In this document: positions 1 to 12,911 of the stretch, in pieces | Layout: the number at the start of each line of letters is the position of its first letter | How positions within the stretch are numbered: the stretch's first letter is position 1 | Assembly: GCF_030272615.1 (NCBI RefSeq) | Contig: NC_081405.1 | Location: forward strand, 473,236,008-473,300,007 | Source: Cryptomeria japonica | Taxonomy: Eukaryota > Streptophyta > Pinopsida > Cupressales > Cupressaceae | DNA: 64,000 bases | Reading direction: 5' to 3' | The notes under the pieces: model-generated | The model's input: only the letters and a program-made list of their open reading frames with translations | Database searches by the model: none | What the model was told of the DNA's origin: nothing | Program-made: the position numbers and the translations under genes

Positions 1-1546
1 CAACTTCATATAAAATTACATCATGAATTCTACACATACATATGCCATACGAATCATATACATCAATCTGCTACAAGTATCTATCCATAGCTGAAGAGAG
101 AAGAGTCCACATTACGTGCAAGAGCATCCAACGAAGAACATCCCAATGGAAGAAGGCATCAAACCACCTGACCATGTGGAACCATAAGGAACCACCCCCT
201 CATGCTAGGAGATGACATAAGATCCCACACACACTCTAGATCTAGGTTGACACCTAACAACCAAAAGATAGCACTCCATACATCACGCAGCTAAATCAAG
301 GCTCAAGAATCATAAGACCTCTAGAGGCTACTCTCAAATCAAGACTCGCGGTGCTAGGACCTACATGTAGGAAAAGAGTGTCATCACATGCAATCACCAT
401 CAAAGGATATCCTAGAACTCAATCCCGACATCCGTGATACACATGTGAAACCATCTCCACCTTTGAGAAAATCAAGGTAGTCTAGTTTATTCGGTTACCA
501 GATCTTCCCATACCTCACTTCAGTCTTGCAAGCCATGAGATGGGGTACCACGTATATATATTTCTTATATTATCAAGATTGAGTTACTACTACCCAACCC
601 ACCTATGAATAATTTATTATGTTATCACTTGATTATTACCATAAACCTCCACTAAGCTATCCCAATAGTATAGACCCCGACTCCATGACACAAAGAATCC
701 TAGCAGTCCATTCCTCATGACCTTGACAGACTCAAGGAAGCACCTAGACCTTAGGGTGACAACACACACATCTCATAATAACAACGAGGAGGCTCAACCA
801 ATACAATTCACCAATGATATTTACATAAACATATACAAGAACCATAAAGGCAAACATTGGATCAAGAGCCTCATACTATCAATTACACATATAGGTAAGG
901 CAAAATCATTTTGCATAGCCAAATCACAATCTCCTCTAAGGCAAGGCATTAGTTCTCTCGCTGGAGCCAAAACATATACCCTTCACAACAAGGAACACTC
1001 ATCTTGCTAGAGCAATGCAACATTAACCTCAACAACAAGGCACAAATCAATATTACAATCACTAAATCAGTCCCAGATCAACTTCAAGACTCAGATGACA
1101 ACAGAAAACAACCTCTAGATAGACTCAAAATCAAAAAAACCAACAGAGAAAGCCAAAAAATGATCAAAATACATAAACAAAGAAGATTAGCACATATGTT
1201 AGATATTTTAGTGCATATGAAAGGTAATTCAATGCTTCCAAAACATTTTGCACCACTTCAGATAGTCACTGTAGTGCATCAGAGAATAATAATGCCGCAT
1301 ATACAGATTTCTGTAGTGCATAGGGTACATAAAATGACACATATAAAGAATTATGTAGCGCGTAGGGTACACAACATGAAACATATGACATAGAATAGTG
1401 CATATAACCCAAAATGCAAAAGACTCAATAAAACGACCCAAAAATATTTGACCAAGTCTGAAAAATATAATAAATGCATGTACCGAAGTCTGTCTATGCA
1501 AAACAAGGCATAAATAGATCATAGACATGAATAAAATGTCAGATAT
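1..1546. other. Unassigned spacer, no supported gene
   Basis: No recognisable coding region. The open frames at 717-1010 and 1004-1393 have no known domain, no plausible codon pattern and no neighbours of a gene type. The DNA is AT-rich; near its right side it holds a small 42-bp repeat described separately. It may be an old transposon remnant, but I cannot identify a family. Confidence 0.6.
1271..1410. repeat. Short degenerate tandem repeat, about 42-bp period
   Basis: The word GTAGTGCAT or a close variant recurs at about 1271, 1313, 1355 and 1395, spaced 40-42 bases. Two of the units continue with AGGGTACA. A further looser copy lies near 1209. Function unknown; it is simply a local tandem duplication. 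Confidence 0.55.
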
Positions 1547-2881
1547 TGTTGCTGCTAGGATATGTTGTTGTCATTGATGTCAACATATTTCTATGTTTTG
1601 GTGTTGCAGTGATGATTTGGTGATCCGATGATTGTAGTGAGTTGATCTAGTTGGTTTATCTATTTACCATGATGAGTCAAATATAGATACTTCATTCTTT
1701 ATGATGCTATGTGGTGATTTGATCAAATTGTGGATTCCGGCATGGAGATTGGTTTTCAATGTTTAGTGTTGTAGTGTTTTGGTGTTTGATTTGTTGTGCT
1801 CCGATATGATTATATCTTTGGTTGCAAAATTTAGAGAGTGTTTGGGCTATTCATGTGTATCTTCGTTTCAGATGGTTCGTGATTTGATGCTCTGTAAGCT
1901 ATCTTTCTTGTCCAAGTTGTTGCTGATAAGTGTTCTTGAGTGTTAGCATGTTGATCGATGAAGATTTGTTTAAGTGGTGTTGGTATAGCTATTGCAGATG
2001 GTTTTAACATGCTTGTTGGTGTTTCCTAATCATGTCCTATTTGTTTTGGTGGTCCACCCTGATCATTGTGCATGTTCTTGAAGAGTTTATGGGTTTGGTG
2101 ATATTCTTTGTGTTATGCGGTATTTTCAGTGGTTTAATGTGTTGGGGTTGAACGTGGCAAGATTTTTGGCGGTGTTACATGTTCAAGGAGTTGATTTGGG
2201 TCAATGCTATGCTGTCTATGGCATTGTATTGGTCCGGTGGTTGATTTATGTATCGTGTGATGTAATTTTGTAATTAGGTGTTGAGGGTTTGGTTGACCTT
2301 GTAGTCAAGGTTGATGATCTGTATAAATAGTTGTTATGTTCATGTAATTTGGGTGTCGGTGTTGAGTCTGCATTATTAGAGAGTGGTGTATGTGCGCATA
2401 CGCGAATTCATCTTTCAATGTGGTGTATTGAGCAAAGTGTGTTGCAGGGAAGACAAATGAGCTTAACCAGAACTGTTGCCAGGGATTAGCATATGCTATC
2501 TTTGTAGTTCATGTAATCTGGATTGTAGTCCGAACATTATTGTACGATAGTGAACCTTCCCTAAGGGTTGTAGCCTTGTAGGTCATTGTATTTTGAGCAG
2601 TGAGCTCTAGGAAATGTGCCTAAATGCATGTGCATTCCCCATTGTAATATTTACACATACTACTGCAAAGTATCATCTCATTGTGGGTAGGTTCCCACCA
2701 TGTTTTTTCCCTTGATTGGGTTTTCCACGTCAAAAATATTGGTGTTGTTTGTGTTGTTATTATTGTTGCTATCTTTCTTTTTGCTGTAGTTGATCAGATC
2801 TGTGATTGTGCTTAAATTGTTTAATCTAGTGAAAACTTATTCACCCCCCTTCTCAGTTTTCCTTCTTTCTTGTTGCCAACA
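1547..2881 (+). mobile_element. Solo LTR of a Copia-type retrotransposon
   Basis: The stretch starts TGTTGCTGCTAGG and ends GTTGCCAACA, with the TG...CA ends of an LTR. It has a TATA box at 2322, the block GAGCAGTGAGCTCTAGG near 2595 and the motif TTTTTTCCCTTGATTGGG followed by TTTTCCACGT near 2702; the last two are also found near the 3' end of the N element LTRs. No primer-binding site, gag or second LTR follows, so it reads as a solo LTR left by LTR-LTR recombination. The bases next to the two ends (GATAT and TAAAA) do not match, so the target-site duplication has decayed or my end is off by a few bases. Confidence 0.7.
2321..2330 (+). promoter_or_regulatory. TATA box of the solo LTR
   Basis: GTATAAATAG lies about 780 bases into the 1.3-kb LTR, a normal place for the U3/R promoter of a plant Copia LTR. 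Whether it is still active cannot be told. Confidence 0.55.
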
Positions 2882-4412
2882 TAAAACAAATTGTCAAATA
2901 ACAAGACATGGGGTTCATCGACAAGCTTATTTACAACATCACATAGAGATAAACACAACCATATACGACAGACATAATCGATAACCAGACACCAACAAAT
3001 AAATTCATAGTAAACAACAGTTTTTCCCCAACATTATATTGATAATAAAACTATGCAAATAATTTAACAATATTAAGCATCTTCCCATTCTTGCAAGCAA
3101 TCTTTCACAAGCATGACGCATACAAAAATTTCAAAATCAAATGCAAGAAAGATAAAGCCCCCAACTTGGATGTTTGAAGTTATGGCAACAAAAAATCGAA
3201 GAAGAGCAATCTGCAACCAAGCCAAGCTCCACAACCAAAATCCAAATCTTCAATCAATTGCAAAAATGCATCTAAAAACCCCACCTGAGCAAACACACAA
3301 AAAACTCAATATATAGAAAATCTTCTAAAAACTATAGAAACATGTCGGCCAATGAAAATAATAAATTAAAATATGTTTCTTACTAACCCCTATGCAAATA
3401 CGAAGGTAAAAATATAAAATATTATTTAATTAACTTATCCAATATTCTCATCTAATAGCAAAATAGGGTAGGTAGAATAAATATTATATTAATTAACCCA
3501 AAGGAGTAAAAAGAGAAATAATAATATAATCAACCAATTAATTAAATAAACCAAGACACAATAAAATATAATGGCCCAATTAAATATTAAACCATAAAAT
3601 AATATAAATAAATAATTAAATAATAACATCTCACAAGCACAACTCCCAAGGGGGTCCAATCATAACAAGGGGTAAGTAAATAAATAATACGAATAAATAG
3701 CCAATAAGCAGATAAATCAACAATAAATAATAAATAAATAAACACTAAACAAATAATTAAATGTATGAATAGATATAGATGCTCCAGCCAATATAATAAA
3801 TAGATAATCTTTTATACATAATTATAAATGCCAAATACTATGATCCACAAAATGAAATTAATAAATAATAATCCCAATAATAATAATCTCACATTAATAT
3901 TAAATATTAATATCAACTTTTAAATGAATTTATTATTACAAACTATATGAGCCAATTGAATTAGTTAATAATTAATTAACCAAAAATCACAATACCTCAA
4001 GACAACCCAACATACGATAATATAAATACCACAAGATAATTCTAAACACAAATCTAAGACTGACAGGGTACCAACTTAAACCTAGAGTGTAAAATGGGAT
4101 TTCATGTCACCTCCAATCAACTTGCCATTGGGAAGAAGACGCGCTCAAACCTGTGAGGCAAGGTGGAGTCGATGTCTAGTACCTACAAACCTGTCACCAC
4201 CAATACAAACATAACAACATATACAATAACATATATCATGAATTAGACAGACAAGTGAAAGGAAATCACAATGTCATATTGTGTTCATGAATGAGTGGCA
4301 TGACATCGTCCCTATCACAAACACATTAGAAGACTGTCATGACAACCAAGCACTATCATTATTATCATCATATTCAATATAATCATGAAATAAGGTTAGT
4401 ACATAGTATTAT
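2882..4412. other. AT-rich unassigned spacer
   Basis: Very AT-rich DNA with runs of TAAATAAATAATTA type between 3340 and 4000 and no credible ORF. Near 4060-4200 the composition rises in G+C, but no domain or known repeat can be named. It is the left flank of the large element that starts at 4413. Confidence 0.6.
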
Positions 4413-6877
4413 TGTTACCTATTTTCGCTAACAAGCTCAATCAGGGAGAGCTTTTGTGTTTTATAGAAAAAACGTACATTTTTATTCTGTTGAATTGCAT
4501 TCATGAACATTTAGAAAGAAAGAAAATAGATAAATTACTATCATTTTTCATTATGCAAGTGCATATGAAGTAGAAAGAGAAAACATTTTTTAATGAGAAA
4601 GTAATCTTTATTAATATGAATGTATAATGTCTCACACAAGACGTGAGATTGACTGATATGGTGCAAATAATGAAAAAACTATTTATTTGCAGATGCAAAG
4701 TAAATGTAAAATGCACATAAGGAAAGGAGACTCGTCATTGCCTGGATGATGAGTCCTATCTGAATAGTCTTGTGTTGTCCATCTTGCATGCAATTGTCTT
4801 CTCCTTGTTGCTCCTGAGTACCTTCATTTGAGAAAGTATTGTTAGAGAAATGAAGGGTCATAATTCCATATCTGCATATGTACCTACAAATATATATTCT
4901 ATCCCTCATGTGCATCATAACATCTAGTTTGTCATTTAGGTCCAGAAAACAAATATCAGATGAAATCGTCAAGGAGAAATAAGATATGCACTATTGTTTG
5001 TCTAACTTGTCTTCTTCATGTACAGATTCAGGAAAGTATCATGGTTGTTTATCAGTTTTACATGAGTGGTGTAAAATGCGGCTCCCACAAGGGTTGACCC
5101 CAACTTTTCGATTATAGCAAAGGGAAAACATAAATTAGGGACAAACAAATACCAATCATTAATGAGCAGTCCACATATCAAATAAAGGGCAGTGATCTTG
5201 ATCAAGTTGTAGACCAGTTACAACAAAGCAGTCACATGAAAGGAATCTACAAAAAAGTATAGTCAAATAAGATGGCATATAATGGACAGTAAATCTGCAG
5301 TAGTCACAAGAGATCTAATATTCAAGGTTCTCAACGTAAAACAGTGATAATAATGTTTGCTAAAAGACATCTACAAGTGATTAAGGGTAGTGGTTTTGTG
5401 GATCACAAATATCACAGTCACCATGAAGGAAATAGTATGACAATAAATGAGAGAAACAACCAAGAAAGAATAAAGGTCATAGTAGTCTCAGGCCTATTAA
5501 AGTTACAAAGTCAGATGTAGTCACTAAGACATAGACCATGGTATATAACATCTATCATAGCAAGCCATCAAAAGAATAGATTAAATGATCCTCAAAGACA
5601 CCTTAGAGCAGACATTGGGAGTTGAAAATCAGACATTGAAAGGCTAGGGCAGCAACCTTCTTGGATAGTGAAGTGATATTGACAGTGAATACAAGTGAAA
5701 TGATTATCACAATCAATACATAGAGACCCATGCCTAGTCAAAGAGTATAGAAGAAAAGACCAAGTGTGATTACAAGTTGAATGTGTAATGAGAAGAGCAG
5801 TCCAATGGTGGAAGTAGTCACAAAGGCAAGTATATCAGGTCAAAGAAGTTCATAAAACCCTGAAGAAAAGCTATATTGAGGGTTTTAGTAGCAAATGCAT
5901 TCATGAAGACAGTCCACCAAGTGCAATCACCCAAGAAGCCATGACATGTCTATCACAGATGATTTGAGCAGTCCATTAATTGAAAATAGAGATAATAAGG
6001 GTTTTGTGACAACATATGACAAAGGCATCTAGTTGATAAAGTTATAGCAAGGCCCAAGCCATTCAAATAGCAGAAACATTCTTCATTATGGCAGTCTCAA
6101 TTACAAAGAAGGTGATAGCCACATATCACATGATGACAAAGATAGGAGCCAATGTTAGGAAATAAGCTTGCAACCTTAAGAGCAAAGAATGATGTGCAAT
6201 CATGAGGTATCAGTGATAACGAAATAAGGGTGACTGGTAAAGTGCAACATACATGCCCCAAAACAAGGAGACAATGCCCAAAATTATCACACAACCAAAT
6301 CAATAAAGAACTATAGCTATGCATAGTCATAGTAGAAAATTTTCAAAAGAGAATAGAATCATTGACAGTTCCTTAATAGTCACTTTGAAATGAATCAATG
6401 GACAAAAGACAAAATATCAGTCTTAAAGCAGTTAAGTTAGTGAAATAACAGTTAGGTCTCCTAAAGGAATATAGCATAGAAATCATACCAAGATTGCAAC
6501 ATTCATCTTCCTAGTCTAAGCATTCATCTTGCTAGTAACAATTATGTAAGTCAACGAGATGAAAGGTGTGTCATCAAAGATACCAAAATATAATCACAAC
6601 ATAAGGTGAATTGTGACAAGTACTTTCAGTTGACAGTCTTTTCTAAAATGAAATAATCATTCATGATTGATACCAATTCAATTAGAGATTAAAGACTATC
6701 AAAGTAAGCATTATAGGGCCTCAACATGATTGGAATGTGAACAAATACATGTCAGAGCAGCCTTAGCAATAGGTGAGTATTAGTCAAAAGATAGTAATGT
6801 CTCATCATTCAAGGAATAGAGATAACATGAAGTTACATAATGAGCAGTCAAAAATGTCACAATGTTGCAACAGAAGG

Positions 6878-8326
6878 TGGTGCAGGAGCACCCCATTGTA
6901 GAAGCACAATCAGGATGTCCAAGGTCACTATCTAATTATATTTGGGTCATTTATGACTTGTAAAGAATATATGTATGTATTTGAGTTCATTTTTATCCAA
7001 CAGAGTAATAATGTAAGGCTACTTGAGCCATTTGTGTAAAAGTTGCATAGTTGTCCATTTAGGACCTAGTGGGGTCAAAGAGTCAAAATGATGTAAACAT
7101 ACCATGAAAGGGCATACATGCTTGTGAAAGGTAATTTAAGGGTTATTTGATATGTTTATAAGGTTTTTGTCAAGTTTTTGGGTCATTTGTGAAAATGTCA
7201 CAAAAAGTTGTCAAAAAGATGAAAAGTGGCAAAAATGCAATAATGCAAAATTGCATTAAAAGTTGTAAATGGGAAGTTGAAAGGTCTTGGAGGTAGTTAT
7301 AAGGTCCAAAATGACCAAGATTATATAAAAAGGCATTTTATGGTCATTCCAAAAGAAAAAAGGAAGAAAGGGAAGAAAGAACATTTTGATACATTTTGGT
7401 GCATTCTACTATTGCTATTTTGATTGGCTTTCCAGTTTTTATGTTGGTTCTAGGCCTTGTACGACCATGTATGGCCTGGAAAAATTTGTATATGTATAAT
7501 AGATAGTTATATATGTGAATCACCTTTCTTTTACTTTTGGTTTGGAGTGATTATGTTTATAAATGAAGAAGTTATGGAATTTTTGGTGAAAGTTGTTAAT
7601 TGTAGATTTGATATTTCCTGAGAATAGTCGTGTTGCAGCGTATGATATGAACTCATATGGGATGATTAAGATTTATAAATAGATTTATTGGAAATATATG
7701 TGAATACTCTTTCTTTTCCCTTTGGTATGAGTCATTTTTGTTTATATTTGTGGAAGTTATAAAGATTTTGGTGAAAACTTGTTTTAAACCATCTTCAAAG
7801 GAGTTGGAGGCAATGGTTTATCTTTATATAATGATTAAACCTTTGGAAAATTTAATGGATTGCATATTATGAAATTAAATACATAAAGGGTTCATGTGAA
7901 ATTATTTTGGGATCATTTTGGTTTGTTTTTTGAAAGATATTTGATGCCCTAGGCGGACTGGGCATGCACATGATTTGTTTGGGACAACAGAAATGGGTCT
8001 CAATGCAGCGGACATAACTTTTAATATAACCGTTGGATGTGGCTAATTTTTGGATATTTGTTTTGTAATTCAGTTACTTAGGGTTGGACCGAAGGGATTG
8101 AGGTATTTAAACCTGGTTAGAAAATTATATACCTCTGTGTACAGGTCTATCCAAAGGGAGAACAAGTTGGCAAGTTTGATACCAAGATTAAGTTTATGTT
8201 TTCTTGATTAATTGATTGTTGAAGAATGATGAAATATGCCTCTAATAAATTTTTATCATTATTAAAATATAGATGGATCAATATGATCCTAGAGTTGCGA
8301 TTGGTTTTCTTTGATGCTCTGCATCA
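6878..8326 (+). mobile_element. Solo LTR of a second family inserted in the L 5' LTR
   Basis: A 1449-bp block absent from the matching place in the L 3' LTR (near 23670-23676, where AAAAGGCC is uninterrupted). It begins TGGTGCAGGAGCACC and ends TGATGCTCTGCATCA, so the two ends are imperfect inverted repeats. The flanking five bases are GAAGG (6873-6877) and AAAGG (8327-8331), a 4/5 match as expected of a target duplication. A TATA box lies near 7322. No internal coding region, hence a solo LTR; probably Ty3/Gypsy by its long imperfect terminal inverted ends, but the family is not certain. Confidence 0.8.
7322..7330 (+). promoter_or_regulatory. TATA box in the inserted solo LTR
   Basis: TATATAAAA followed by AGGCATTTTATGG sits about 445 bases into the 1449-bp LTR. 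It supports plus-strand polarity for this LTR. Confidence 0.55.
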
Positions 8327-11300
8327 AAAGGCCTAAGACATTAAAACACAGTCAAGACCTAACCATGATACAATATCAAAAGTAAAAGCCAAATCAACAT
8401 TGATATAGTAAATTACACAGTGAATGCCAGTGAAATTCAGTCCATGAGATTGCATTGAATGTTTAAAGCCCTAAATATAGTCACTTTATAGCTTAGCACA
8501 TAAGTGTTTGTTGTCAAGGAGTGGTCATGCAATGACTTGTTCAATATGAGCCATCATAGTAAAAAATAAGAATACGAAGCAAAATCATAATAGAAGGTTT
8601 ATGTGATAAATCAGTCAAAAGTTATTAGATGCTTAGAGGGATCAACTCACAGTGAATGCAGAGATTTTGTATAAAGTTGTTTCCCAGTCACAAGAGCATT
8701 GGAGCAACATACAATAAGTTTGAGAGTCAAAGGTTTGAGGAAAGCCATAGTCATAAACCTCGAATGGCCAAGAACAATAAATTCATTCCTCAATCAAGAA
8801 AATATATTCCAGCTCGAGCAAATGATGCATTCCTCACCAAATGAAAGTATAGCCATATATAATTAAAGATACAGCTGCAGGGAAACAAGAGTGATGCATA
8901 GTTTCAACAACAATTATGAGAGAAACATGTCGCCTAGAGAATCAATCAATAGCAAGGTTATGCCAATGATGGGAAATATAGTCCCAAAAGAGAAGAAAAG
9001 ACAATCACCAAGAATGCGTAGGGATAGTACAATGTACAGTCACTAGAGTCTCAAAGCTACAAAAGAAACTCATATCGAATCATTATCAGAAGGACAGTCA
9101 AAACACTATGAACACATAAATACTAGAATAGTTAGATGGAGGCGTAATGTAGTCTTATTGGAAAGATAAGCACAGTCAAAACATAAAGAAGAAGAGGTGT
9201 TCACTAAGAAAGATAGTATGAGACAGTCACACAACTGATGTGCATAGGTCAAGGGCTAGTGACAGAATAAAGCATTAGTCCTAAAGTCAGAATCTTAAAG
9301 GTAGTGAAGAACCTCCATGAGGTCTCAGATCAGTCATTCATTAAGAAACAATGAGCTTAAAGACAGAATATCATCACCATAGTGATATAGAATAGTGAGA
9401 GCATGCATATCTTACTTTTAAAAGGTAAAACAATATCATCAATGAAGCTAGACAATGAGCAATGAGTATGATAGATTTTTCACTATCGTGAAATAACATT
9501 CGTATAAAATCTTGAACAACAAATTAAGGTTTGGCAATGTGAGTTGGATTGTAATCACATGCTAGATTGATTCTTGTTCACAGAAGAGCAATCTAAAGTA
9601 CCATCTATAGAGCTTGATATATTCATCACAGACAAGAGAAACCATGAGAGGATTCTTTTTCTTAAAATCAATAATCAAATCAAACCAATCTCAAAGTGCA
9701 GTAGTATCAATCTCCATGGCAGAGAATAGGGATATTATGGGTATTTGCAATCCAAGAATAGAGGATCAACAATAGTCTTTCTGCTAGTCATGCCACGAAA
9801 AGACAAGGTACCGAGATGTAGACTATGATGATAGTGAAGAGCAATACGATGACATTATAAAGCTTCAAACCCTTGCATGTAGAGAAAACCACAAGCCAAT
9901 GCATCAAGGCCATAAGGATGAAAGATACCTCAAAGAAGTATTAACACAGTGACAATAACAATCAAAACCATTCTAAACAGTCCGGACGATTGCATGGACA
10001 ATAATAGGGGTTTCATAGTGCATCAAGATTGAAGAAAGATCATGATAAAACTAAATGAAGCCATTTGATACCTGGAGGAGATCCCTTACCAGTATCCTCC
10101 CTGCAATAAAATCTTCATCGAATATCCAAAAACTACAGCAAATGAAGTGTATCTCATCTCAAACCCTAACCTCTATGGTGGCAGAAGAGATGAAGATCAA
10201 AAAGAAAAATGAAATAACATGCAATACTTTTCATCTTTTTCTTTTTTGTTTAGGTTTTGAAAACCCTAGACTAACCCGTAAGAAGGAAATATTTTCTTTC
10301 TTTTTTACAAAAGGCTTTATTTTTATCATGCATTAATTTTTACTATTTCTCTAAGTGTTTGATTAATACTTAAATAAATATTAAATTAGCCTTTTAGGGT
10401 TCCTTATTTATGCATTGGATTTAAAACATTGTAAAACTTTTATTAAAGTGATGAAATGAATCACTTTATTAAAAGTTATTTGACAATGCAAATAGGATGT
10501 TACGTGCTTTTCAAAATCATAAGTCATAGTAAAGGCTTAGTTGCTTTTAGAGTCCTAGCTTGCATCTATGAGTTTATCGAGGTGATTTGAAAACACAAGG
10601 AGTGAATTCAAGTGATTGGAATCCTAATTAGCAGTTTGACTTCAGTTAGAGAGTCCAAGTGGGTGAAGGATGAGTCAATGAGTGTTTTGAGGCACTTAAC
10701 TACTTGTTTCTCTTAGTTACATCCCTATTTTGATGGGATTCTCAGTTGCATTCGACCCCAAGGAGTTGTGTTCAATTTGAAAACTCTTAATGTGGTTTTA
10801 CAATAATTCTCTTTTAGTCTCATGCATGATTTGAGGAAGGGGTTGAAGGTTTCGACAATTCATCATTTTGGAGCCAAAATTTAAATTTTAAATTCTAGGA
10901 TGGCCGTATTGTATAAGTCATTCTTTTACACTCAGTTTTTTGGGGAGAGTTATGAGTTTGTACCTGTAGTGGCAACAAAGATTTCATGCTTTGTAACTCA
11001 TTTCTTATGAGTTTTTCTAGTTTTGTAATGCAGATAGCTCCTATTTATCAATAAAGAAGCTTCATTCCTTCTCTATTTTTCTGGTTTTTCACCATTGTTT
11101 GTGAGTAGTTTGTTAAAGATATTGTGATTTCATCTTGAAATCATTTATTTTTTATTCATTCCTTCTATGCTTGATTCATAAATAGTATGTTTAGTGCAGG
11201 TCTCTGATTGGGTATGTGATTTTGCTGCATCAAAATTGTGAGAACATCATTGTTCTCCTTTTTGTGAACATCAGAAAGATAACCTTTCACATGAAATTTT

Positions 11301-11616
11301 TTTGCAAGCATGTGCATTTGAGATGTGAGTCAAAATAGATTTGTTATTTGAGTATCTTGTGAGTTTGTAAGCATTTTAGATCATTTTTAGTCATTGGTGG
11401 ATCACCTTAGTAGTTTAATTTTCAGTGTATGCATATCCTTCTATCCTTTTTCTCAGTCAAATCTCAATTAGTTTTAGGTGATGAAAAAGAAGGCCAACTT
11501 ATAATCTGGAGGTCTACTCTCCCAATGGGATACCCACAGCCTGAGAGTAGTCCTATGTTTCATGAGATTGCAGGTTTTTCACACTTGCATTAGGTGCAAA
11601 TCCCCTTGACAACAAT

Positions 11617-11640
11617 TTTTGGCAATGCCCGGTGGGACCG
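11617..11640 (+). other. Primer-binding-site-like sequence of element L
   Basis: Two bases after the LTR end lies TTTTTGGCAATGCCCGGTGG. It resembles the plant Ty3/Gypsy leader whose primer site starts TGGCGCCGTTGCC (complementary to a tRNA 3' end), but with several differences, so the site is degenerate or uses another tRNA. It fixes the polarity of L as plus, in agreement with its ORF. Confidence 0.5.
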
Positions 11641-12911
11641 TTGAACTTTTAAAAGTTCATAGAAGGCCAGCTTGGCTACTATTTTGGTGTGAGCAATACC
11701 GTTTCTATCTTTTGGAAGGAAAGGAGTCATCACACTTGGTGATTCAAGGTTCAAATCAACTGGTTTCAAAGATCAAGTGTTGGAATTTTTCCAAATATTT
11801 TCTTTCCATTTTAATTTCCAACTTTTTACATGATTAAAGATGTCAAGTTTTCAAGGAAATCCATATTACTACCCTCCATACCATGAGAATGTTGTTCCTA
11901 CACCATCTTACCAGCCATATCAAACCAACCAAAATGTTGGTTTTATCCCAAATAACCCTATTATAGCAGCCAATTAGCATATTCATCATGCTTGTCACCC
12001 ATCTACCCCTGCTCAGTCTTTCAATCAACCCCAAAATGATGATTCTGGAGTTAGTGATGTCAAGAATATATGGATAGATTATACTAAGTAGATGGATGAT
12101 ATCAAGAGACAACGAGAATTTGATTTATAGCAGTAGGAGTGGGCTTATCAAGCATATATTCATGAACAAGAGGAGCTGGCTCTCCAAGCCCAACTTTATA
12201 AGGAAGAATTGGGGGAAAAATTTAGGGGTTTGCAAATCAGTTAATAGCACAAAAATATCAATATGAAGAAAAACTAGCAAAGGAAATAGCAACAAAAGAT
12301 GAGCAGATGAAGGTGTTTCTTGCTCAAGTTTAGAGGCAACAAACTCAAGAAGCTTCTTGCATCCCAAGTTTCAACCAACCATCATTTGAAGTTGCAAACT
12401 AGCCTATACAGGAAGAGGTTCGTGAGTACAAGTTTCAAAGTTTTAAACAAGACTTACCTTCTGAGTCCATAATGCCACATAGTAAGCCTCCTCATGATCC
12501 TCCTACCATTCAGATTCTAAGTTGGAAAGGATAATTTTTTCCACCCAGTGAGATTCCTCCATCAACCATGCAAATAGAATTGTGCATACAAAAAAGAGAA
12601 GAGCAACCCATTGATCAAGATAGATTGCTTCTTTGGGAGAAGATTAGAAATGTACATCCCCTGCATTTAGCTATAAAGTGTCATCAATTGCAACAACAAT
12701 TAATTGAGCAAGGGAAGACCTCTCAAGATGAATCTCCTATTGATTTAGCTAATTATCCTCTTACTTATGTTGAAAATGGTCCAAATGTAATAGTAGTTTC
12801 AGAACAATGAGAAAAGGGAGAATTGCACCAAGTCAAAGAAGAGGAGATTGCATTGTGTTCGATGCCATCAAATCAGTTGGGACAACAAGATGATGAAGGT
12901 AATGATGCTGA

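Larger units (their letters stand above)
4413..11614 (+). repeat. 5' LTR of element L, with a solo LTR inside
   Basis: It matches 21200-24922 plus 32568-34436 along its whole length, with point changes and small indels. It is interrupted at 6878-8326 by an inserted solo LTR. The right half (10600-11600) is more GC-balanced and ends at AACA just before the primer-binding-site-like stretch. Many copies of short AGTC-containing words (CAGTC, AGTCACA) are scattered through 5000-9500. No convincing ORF; the open frames here are short and not shared in phase between the two LTRs. Confidence 0.8.

Noticed and set aside
717-1393. Two overlapping plus-strand open frames of 97 and 129 codons
   Set aside because: No domain, composition typical of AT-rich non-coding DNA, and part of the second covers the 42-bp repeat.
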